From the NCBI GenBank assembly GCA_021202015.1, contig JAJQDV010000032.1, forward strand, positions 84,463 through 132,316: a stretch of DNA of 47,854 nt, written 5' to 3'. The DNA is from Clostridiales bacterium. GTDB taxonomy: Bacteria > Bacillota > Clostridia > Lachnospirales > Lachnospiraceae. Positions 41,643 to 47,854 of this stretch are shown piece by piece. A program made the translations under genes and the position numbers. Each line of letters starts with the position of its first letter. Within the stretch, counting starts at the first letter, position 1. Below the pieces are notes generated by a model that ran no database searches, had not been told where the DNA came from, and was given only the letters and a program-made list of their open reading frames with translations.

Positions 41643-43340
41643 ATGGTAATTAAAAGGCGCGTACTGTTTGTTCTGCTGTTATCCTTTTGCCTGGTTTTCT
41701 GTTCCTGCGGAACGCAAAACCGGATATCGGATGAGGCTCTGTCAGATGAGGCGATATCGGACACGGACAGCCTGACGGAATCGGACGCGGAAAATACTGT
41801 GTTTATAGAGAATGTTTTCTCATCGGAGGAAGAGACGGGCGTTCTGATAGATTTATTTGGCGAAGGGGTATCGTCCCATGGGATGGAATATCCGATGGCG
41901 ACTGATTTTGTCATTCAGGAAAAATCGGATTATGATGTGACGGATGAACAGCTGATGCTGTTGGAACAACTGATATATTTAAATGAAGATGTTGCGGGAG
42001 CCGCAGAGATTCCGTATGTTTCGCCGACGGATTCCGTAGAGAAAATACTGCTCTTGTATGACGATGAGGCGTTGGCAAGATTAGAAGAAAAGAGTGATAT
42101 CGGAACCACCCATTCGCAGGGGAATGAGTGGGCTGCCGTTATACGCGCGATTAAATCCGATCCGGATCTGATGAAGCTGAAATTGACGAGTACATATACG
42201 AATGAGAATGGAAAGGAGATCGCGCTTTGTTTTGAGGATCCGGATGTGCCGGAACAGGCGGTCGTGGTTTTTAAAGGGACGAGCGGCGTCGACGAGTGGT
42301 ATGATAACGTGGAGGGGTTGAATGTCGCGGACACAGCCTGTCAGCAGGATGCCCTCAATTATATTGAGAGTCTGCCATACAGCCATATCACGGTCGCAGG
42401 ACATTCCAAGGGAGGCAACAAAGCGCAGTATGTCACCATCCTGTCTGATAAGGTGACCCGCTGTGTTTCCATGGACGGATTTGGGTTTTCGCAGGAATTC
42501 ATTGACAAATACCGGGCGGAGATCCTGGAAAAGGGGAGTGCCATTAAAAATTATTCGCTCGATAATGATTATGTGCACATTTTGATGTTTCCCGTTCCCG
42601 GGTCTGAACAGATTTACTGTGAAGGGGACGGCATAGCGAACTGGAAGGAGAATCACAGCTCGATATCATTTTTCCACTACACGACGGATGAAGACGGGCA
42701 CAGCGTGGTGGTGTACGGATCCGACGGTACGGTATATCTGGAATTTACGGACGAAAACGAGAGCCTGACCTATCTGCATGAATTTGTCTGTTTTATTTTA
42801 AATGTCATGCCGGATGAGGATAAAGATGAGATTATTGTCTATCTCGAGGATATTATACTGAAAATCGCATTGGAACGAAACGCGGTGTCGATTGACGACG
42901 TGAACTATACCGTCGATAATCTGTCGGAATATCCTTTGACTGATCCGGAGATGGCAATCGTTGCCGCGTATCTGCTGAAGTATATCGACACCTGCGGCCT
43001 GACAGAGGATCAGGTCTTTGAACTCCTGCGCGCGTTCGGGCTGGGAGATATCGCGGATGAAATACAGGAAACCCTGGATGACCATTTCCTTGCAAGGCTC
43101 GGACTCAGCGGCGGAAAAAGCCTGATGAACCTGTTTCTGGACAATATCAGGGATGGGGAAGAGGATCCCATTATTGAAATACTGCTGAATTGTATTATGA
43201 AAAAGCTGGATATTGATTTTGACGCGGCTTCCTTCTGGAGATCCATTGAGGAAAATTACGCGAAAATCGGAGAGGTTGACAAATTGTCAGCTACAAAGGA
43301 TGCGACCGTGAAATCCGGAAAGACATTGAGACCAACGTAG
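41643..43340 (+). CDS. Lipoprotein with Mbeg1-like (DUF2974) lipase-fold domain
   Basis: 565-residue predicted lipoprotein: signal segment MVIKRRVLFVLLLSFCLVF with the acylated cysteine probably C22 (VFCSC). An acidic Ser/Asp/Glu-rich spacer (about 28-75) leads to an alpha/beta hydrolase domain with VVVFKGTSGVDEWYDNVEGL and the nucleophile elbow AGHSKGGNKAQYV. That pattern fits the DUF2974/Mbeg1-like lipase-related family. Asp and His partners are plausible downstream (DNDYVH region, FFHYTTDEDGHS) but not certain. The C-terminal 200 residues are helical and of unknown role. Substrate unknown. GGGAG lies nine bases before the ATG. A large permease follows 33 bases later. Confidence 0.82.
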   Translation: MVIKRRVLFVLLLSFCLVFCSCGTQNRISDEALSDEAISDTDSLTESDAENTVFIENVFSSEEETGVLIDLFGEGVSSHGMEYPMATDFVIQEKSDYDVTDEQLMLLEQLIYLNEDVAGAAEIPYVSPTDSVEKILLLYDDEALARLEEKSDIGTTHSQGNEWAAVIRAIKSDPDLMKLKLTSTYTNENGKEIALCFEDPDVPEQAVVVFKGTSGVDEWYDNVEGLNVADTACQQDALNYIESLPYSHITVAGHSKGGNKAQYVTILSDKVTRCVSMDGFGFSQEFIDKYRAEILEKGSAIKNYSLDNDYVHILMFPVPGSEQIYCEGDGIANWKENHSSISFFHYTTDEDGHSVVVYGSDGTVYLEFTDENESLTYLHEFVCFILNVMPDEDKDEIIVYLEDIILKIALERNAVSIDDVNYTVDNLSEYPLTDPEMAIVAAYLLKYIDTCGLTEDQVFELLRAFGLGDIADEIQETLDDHFLARLGLSGGKSLMNLFLDNIRDGEEDPIIEILLNCIMKKLDIDFDAASFWRSIEENYAKIGEVDKLSATKDATVKSGKTLRPT

Positions 43341-43373
43341 AAGTGCTTTCCGTGCCGGAGAACTGGAGTGGTA

Positions 43374-46058
43374 ATGAAAAAAGCAAAAAGAAAGTATCTT
43401 TGGAGAAGTATTCGGAAAAACGGGGTTTCCTTTTTTGCCGTCGCGGTGATCGCCATGACGAGCATTGCTATCTTTTTCGGTCTGCAGTCCACAGGAACTG
43501 CGATGCTGCGGTCGGCAAACCGGTATTTTGTCAGCAATAAACTGGCGACACTGGAAATTGTCTGCGCGAACGGCCTGACGCAGGAAGATATCGAGGTGAT
43601 TTCCCGATGTGAGGACGTGGATGTTGTGGAGGGCGGTTACGCGACGACGGTGCTTATGGACGGTGAGACGGAACAGATCCTGCTGCAGGCGCTCTCGCTG
43701 TGCGATGAGGTAAATGAGCCGGTACTGATTGATGGGACGCTGCCGGATGCGCCGGATGAAGTGGCCGTGGAGGAGATTTTTGCGGAGGAACAGGGGATTC
43801 AGGTGGGAGACGAGATCACGCTGGAGCATGACGGGGAGCTGGTGACAGATACCTTTGTCGTGACAGGCGTCATCAACCAGCCTGCCTATTGCTGTGCGGA
43901 GATCGAAGACGCCAGAGGAACGGCTTCGGAAGGAACCGGTTCCGTATTGTATTATATTGAACTCACCGGAGAGGCTTTTGATTCTGATTACTACGGCGGC
44001 TGCTATACAAAAGCATACATCAGAAGTGAGGCGATGGATGAGGTCTTTTCCTATTCGGACAGATACTCGGAAATGGAAGCTGAACTGATGGAAAGCATGG
44101 AAGAGCTGGGGGAAGAACGGGCGGAAATTCGTTATACTTCACTTAGGGAAGAGGCTCTCGATGAAATCGGGAAAGCACAGAGAGAGATTGATGACTCACA
44201 GGAGGAACTGGATGAGGCTCTGGCGGAGATTGAGGCTCAGCTTACGGCGCTTGGTTTAGAAGCGTCGGATCTGGATCTGGCGAAGGAACAGCTTGCGGCG
44301 GACGGTGATGCAATGGTTCCGCTTATTACGGAGATCACGCAGTATCAGGACGGGACTGCTCAGATCGAGGAAGCGAGAACGGAGCTTTCCGAGGCGGAAA
44401 ACGAGGCAGGAGACATTCAGAAACGGGATTGGAATGTGCTCGGACGAGATGAGATCGGAGATCTCCATGGAGTCAGGGTTACGGCGGATAGCCTTTATGG
44501 CCTGAGTTATGTCATGTCCATCATTTTTCTCCTGGAGTCAATCATCGTCTGTTACGCGGCGATTACGAAAATGATCTCGGATCAGCGGACACTCGTCGGA
44601 GTGCAGAAAGCTATGGGATTTACGCCGCGGGAAATTCTGACTCATTATCTGCTTTATAATACGCTCTGTGCGGCGATCGGGATCGGTTTCGGATTTATCG
44701 CCGGTGCCTTTGGTTTGGAAAAGCTTATGCTTCGCATTTTCTCATCGGAGATTCTGATCCGTCCGCTGGCTCTGGCTTTTGACTGGAAACCTGCCCTGCT
44801 GTCGGCCGGTATATGCATGGCGATTTTTCTGACTGCGGCGTGGGCGGCCTGCGCCAGGCTGGCAAAGCAGCCTGCGACGGAGCTGCTGCGCGGAGAGATC
44901 CCGGTGAGGGACAAGCCCTTCTTTTTTGAAAAACGAAAAGGCTACAAACAACTCAGCCTGTACACCCGCACCATGATCAAGAATGTGCTGAGCGACAGAG
45001 GACGCATGATGACGACGATCATGGGCGTGGTGGGATGTATCGTCCTGCTGGTCATCTGCTTTTCGCTGAAGATGGCGGTGGTGGGATTTTCCGAGATACA
45101 GTTCGAACAATACTTTCTGTATCAGAATCGTCTGGTGATGGACAGCAGTACCGGTTCCCCGGATGAATTTAAAGATGTGCTGGATGCGGAGGGGATTACC
45201 TGTACGGTCGTGCAGGATAAAGTGAAGAACTTCCGCGTGGACGGGGGAGACTGGGAAACCGTCCATGTCGTCACCGCGCCGGATTCTGAGGTGCTGGCGG
45301 ATTATATGGTGCTGGAGGACATTGAGACGAAAGAGACTGTGAAAATTCCGGAGGACGGGGTTCTGATCTCCAGAAAATGCGCGGAGTTGAACGGTCTGTC
45401 TGCCGGAAGCACGATTGAGCTTTTGGATTCGGAAGGAAACGTGAGGGAACTGCAGGTCGCGGGCGTGATCGAGCATTACCTGCAGTACCATCTTTTTGTG
45501 ATGTCGGACAGTTATTATGAAGAAATTATGGGGGAGGAGCCGGACGAATGTGTATTTCTGCTGAAGGGCGAGATTGACGGCCTCTACGAAAAGGTGCGGG
45601 ACATGGACGGGTTTATCTCCCTGAGGGACAACAGTGAGTATGCGAAGGACGGGGCTTCCGTGAATATGGTGATCGTGATCTGCCTGATTTTATCCGCGGT
45701 GATGGCTTTGATGGTGATCTTAAATCAGATCGTCATGTATATTAACAAAAAGTCTCGGGAGCTGGCGGTGATGCGCATCAACGGATATACGCTGAAGGAT
45801 ACAAAGGCCTATGTGTACAAGGACAATATCGTACTGACCGCGATCGGGCTGATTCTGGGAAGCGGCGTCGGCGTGCTGCTGTCCTATGTGGTGATTCGGA
45901 TTTTCGAGATTGAGGCACAACGGTATGTGCGAACGCCGAACCTGCGCGCCTGCCTGTACTCCTGCGCGGTCGGGGCGCTGTTTGTGCTGATTGTCAATCT
46001 GATTGCGCTGCGCAAGATCGATCAGCTGAATCTGACGGACGTGAACGGGAACTCATGA
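43374..46058 (+). CDS. FtsX-like ABC transporter permease (large, duplicated type), copy 1
   Basis: 894-residue permease with two FtsX units. Helix 1 is at about 17-37, then a large extracytoplasmic region of about 350 residues with an acidic coiled coil (about 225-345, EIGKAQREIDDSQEELDEAL region). Three helices follow (about 385-410, 435-465, 480-505), then the second unit: helix about 545-570, a second outer domain, and three helices to the C-terminus (about 765-890). Typical FtsX wording: ISDQRTLVGVQKAMGFTPREI and KSRELAVMRINGYTLKDTK. These permeases need an ABC ATPase; none is adjacent. GTG 43368 is an alternative start, but the paralogue at 46279 begins at the equivalent ATG, with GGAG just before. 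Confidence 0.9.
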   Translation: MKKAKRKYLWRSIRKNGVSFFAVAVIAMTSIAIFFGLQSTGTAMLRSANRYFVSNKLATLEIVCANGLTQEDIEVISRCEDVDVVEGGYATTVLMDGETEQILLQALSLCDEVNEPVLIDGTLPDAPDEVAVEEIFAEEQGIQVGDEITLEHDGELVTDTFVVTGVINQPAYCCAEIEDARGTASEGTGSVLYYIELTGEAFDSDYYGGCYTKAYIRSEAMDEVFSYSDRYSEMEAELMESMEELGEERAEIRYTSLREEALDEIGKAQREIDDSQEELDEALAEIEAQLTALGLEASDLDLAKEQLAADGDAMVPLITEITQYQDGTAQIEEARTELSEAENEAGDIQKRDWNVLGRDEIGDLHGVRVTADSLYGLSYVMSIIFLLESIIVCYAAITKMISDQRTLVGVQKAMGFTPREILTHYLLYNTLCAAIGIGFGFIAGAFGLEKLMLRIFSSEILIRPLALAFDWKPALLSAGICMAIFLTAAWAACARLAKQPATELLRGEIPVRDKPFFFEKRKGYKQLSLYTRTMIKNVLSDRGRMMTTIMGVVGCIVLLVICFSLKMAVVGFSEIQFEQYFLYQNRLVMDSSTGSPDEFKDVLDAEGITCTVVQDKVKNFRVDGGDWETVHVVTAPDSEVLADYMVLEDIETKETVKIPEDGVLISRKCAELNGLSAGSTIELLDSEGNVRELQVAGVIEHYLQYHLFVMSDSYYEEIMGEEPDECVFLLKGEIDGLYEKVRDMDGFISLRDNSEYAKDGASVNMVIVICLILSAVMALMVILNQIVMYINKKSRELAVMRINGYTLKDTKAYVYKDNIVLTAIGLILGSGVGVLLSYVVIRIFEIEAQRYVRTPNLRACLYSCAVGALFVLIVNLIALRKIDQLNLTDVNGNS

Positions 46059-46082
46059 TTATGGATAAGCCCATTGGCTTTA

Positions 46083-46201
46083 CTTCCTTTTTTCCGGGTG
46101 AAAATGTCCCGGGCTTTCGGACAGACGGAAATTATTTCTCTTACCTGCTCTTTTTTATGTCAAAACGGCGGATGTGTGATGAAAAAAATGCTGTTATAAT
46201 T
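46083..46201 (+). repeat. Duplicated promoter region, copy 2
   Basis: Second copy of the region at 41371-41490, with the same TGTTATAAT extended -10 (-10 at 46195-46200). It probably gives the second permease its own transcript. The structured leader that follows copy 1 is not present after copy 2. Confidence 0.8.
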
Positions 46202-46278
46202 ATCTGTAATATGGAGCCTGACTGCGAAAAAAGTACGAGAATGCGGATTTCGTCGGATAAAGAGAAAACGGAGTGGTT

Positions 46279-47854
46279 ATGAAAAAGGTCGGGAACAGAT
46301 ATCTGTGGAGAAGTATAAAGAAAAACATGGTTTCCTTTTTCGCTGTTTCCTTTATCGCCGCGACCAGTATTGCGGTTTTCCTCGGTCTCCAGTCTGCGGC
46401 TGCGGCAATTCTGAATGAGGCAAACCGGTATTTTGTCAGCAACCGGCTGGAAACGATGGAGATTACCTGCGCGAACGGGATGACGCGGGATGACGTGGAG
46501 ACGATCTCGGAATGGGAAGGCGTGGACGCTGCGGAGGGCGGATACTCTGCCACTGTGCTTACGAATCGTGAGACGGAGCGGATCGCGCTGCAGGCGCTCT
46601 CCCTCTGCGATGAGGTTAATGTTCCTGAGGTGCTGGAGGGAACGCTTCCGTCCGCTTCCGATGAGGCGGCGATTGAGGAGATGTTCGCGGTGCAGGAAGG
46701 GATTCAGGTCGGTGATACGCTGACGCTGGAGCACGAGGGGGAGCTGGTGACGGATACGTTTACCGTGACTGCGATCCTCAATCAGCCCGCGTATTGCTGC
46801 GCGGAGACGGTGGACTCCAGAGGACAGAGTTCGAAGGGACTCGGAGCCGCGTCCTACTACATACAGCTTCCGGAGGAAGCATTTGATTCGGATTATTATG
46901 GCGGCAGTTATACGAAAGTATATATCAGGAATGATTCGCTGGATGAGGTCAGTTATTTTTCAACGGCATATAAGCGGCAGGAAAATGCACTGAAAGAGGA
47001 ATTCGAGGAACTGGGAAGAGAGCGATCAGAACTCCGTTACACATCTCTGCTGGAAGAAGCGTTAAGTGAAATAGAGGATGCGCAGAGTGAGATGAATGAG
47101 GAACAGGAAGCGCTGGCTGAGGCGTCGGATATCCGTCAGGAAGACTGGATCATCTCCGGACGGAATGATGTCGGAGATCTGCGCGGCATTGAGATTATCG
47201 TGGATGGGATTTACGGCGTGAGCTATGCGGTCTCCTTTATCTTCCTGCTGGTGGCGATTGTCGTCTGTTATTCATCTGTTACCCGAACTGTCGATGAGCA
47301 GAGGACGCTGATCGGGGCACAGAAAGCGCTGGGTTTTTCTCCGAAGGAGATTCTGTCACACTATATGCGTTACAGTACGCTCTGTGCGGTGTTTGGAATT
47401 CTGATCGGTCTGGCTCTCACCGGGATTGTGGAATTTGTTGTGTTGTCCATTTTTACGCAGGACTTTGTGATCGGCAGTATTTCCCTGACATTCGCGTGGC
47501 AGTACGGCCTGCTGGCAGCGGCGCTTTGCCTGGCGATCTTTCTGGCGGCCACCCGGGCAGCCTGCGCGAAACTGGTGAGGCAGCCTGCAACGGAGCTGCT
47601 TCGCGGGGAAGTGCCCGGCCGGAAAAAACAGTATGCTTTTGAAAGGCGGAAGGGATATCGAAAACTCAGTCTGTACTCCCGTACCATGATAAAGAATGTG
47701 TTGGGCGATAAGGGGCGTATGATGACGACGATTGTGGGTGTGGCGGGCTGCGTTGCTCTTCTTGTCATCTGTTTTTCCATGAGGCTGTCGATCGCAAATT
47801 CCACAACTATACAGTTTGATCAGTATTTTTTATATGAAAACCGCCTCGTGATCG
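46279..47854 (+). CDS. FtsX-like ABC transporter permease, copy 2 (3' truncated by window)
   Basis: 525 codons are open to the window end. It starts MKKVGNRYLWRSIKKNMVSF and is clearly paralogous to the permease at 43374 (RYFVSN, EITCANGM, ALSLCDEVN, GIQVGD, TLEHEGELVTDTFTVT, NQPAYCCAE, AFDSDYYGG, QPATELLRGE, TMIKNVLGDKGRMMTTI). The coiled-coil region is about 50 residues shorter: the LDLAKEQLAADGDAMV-type stretch is missing. The first unit helices and the first helix of the second unit are visible. GGAG is five bases before the ATG. The gene surely continues beyond the window; an ATPase could lie there. Confidence 0.88.
   Translation, partial: MKKVGNRYLWRSIKKNMVSFFAVSFIAATSIAVFLGLQSAAAAILNEANRYFVSNRLETMEITCANGMTRDDVETISEWEGVDAAEGGYSATVLTNRETERIALQALSLCDEVNVPEVLEGTLPSASDEAAIEEMFAVQEGIQVGDTLTLEHEGELVTDTFTVTAILNQPAYCCAETVDSRGQSSKGLGAASYYIQLPEEAFDSDYYGGSYTKVYIRNDSLDEVSYFSTAYKRQENALKEEFEELGRERSELRYTSLLEEALSEIEDAQSEMNEEQEALAEASDIRQEDWIISGRNDVGDLRGIEIIVDGIYGVSYAVSFIFLLVAIVVCYSSVTRTVDEQRTLIGAQKALGFSPKEILSHYMRYSTLCAVFGILIGLALTGIVEFVVLSIFTQDFVIGSISLTFAWQYGLLAAALCLAIFLAATRAACAKLVRQPATELLRGEVPGRKKQYAFERRKGYRKLSLYSRTMIKNVLGDKGRMMTTIVGVAGCVALLVICFSMRLSIANSTTIQFDQYFLYENRLVI

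Noticed and set aside
1..47854. CRISPR arrays, rRNA or tRNA genes
   Set aside because: No regularly spaced identical repeats of 24-40 bases and no cloverleaf or rRNA sequence was recognised on reading; a dedicated scan was not possible.

Overview
The window looks like chromosome of a strictly anaerobic, spore-forming, moderately GC-rich Clostridia member, most likely Lachnospiraceae. The indicators are HydF, QueH, pyruvate phosphate dikinase, Rex, a GerW-type sporulation protein, a Firmicutes-style alr-mazF arrangement, and sigma-A promoters with strong Shine-Dalgarno sites. The assignment rests on gene content and protein sequence read by eye, not on a database search. Nearly all genes are on the + strand; only a Uma2-family protein and a YoaK-family protein are on the - strand. 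I saw no rRNA, tRNA, CRISPR array or complete insertion sequence.

Layout. 1-1355: the 3' part of a MATE transporter and the C-terminal scrap of an ABC-2 permease. 1479-8780: Uma2 (minus), then miaB, a NusG-II protein, ruvA, ruvB, zapA and a U32 peptidase-family protein. 8796-17954: FtsW-like/PBP pair with a long out-of-frame overlap, Nudix hydrolase, YtfI/YtfJ-like pair (DUF2953, GerW), a 49-residue membrane protein, rex, nnr, alr. 18084-23667: a mazF-type toxin without antitoxin, a CorC-like CBS protein, yebC, queH, argH, asd. 23693-26406: yoaK (minus), hydF behind a promoter and leader hairpin, and a truncated EamA transporter.

The most unusual part is 26486-38515. Two consecutive nitrogenase-like modules, each made of one NifH-like ATPase and two different nitrogenase component-1-like subunits (H-D-K, H-D-K), run directly into hypF-hypC-hypD-hypE. 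No nif structural, nifB or nifEN gene of the classical type is recognisable, the cysteine sets differ from true MoFe protein, and no hydrogenase structural gene or hypA/hypB is in view. The module pair could be a catalytic reductase plus a paralogous assembly scaffold (as NifDK/NifEN), or two separate ATP-driven reductases. Whether the Fe(CN)2CO-making Hyp proteins serve this system or a remote NiFe hydrogenase cannot be decided from the window. A 131-bp nested palindrome sits inside the second module.

38695-47854: ppdK behind a possible Rex operator, then a lipoprotein with a lipase-like fold and two paralogous large FtsX-type permeases (the second cut by the window end). The last block carries a duplicated ~118-bp promoter region and, before the lipoprotein, a leader with pseudoknot-forming potential.
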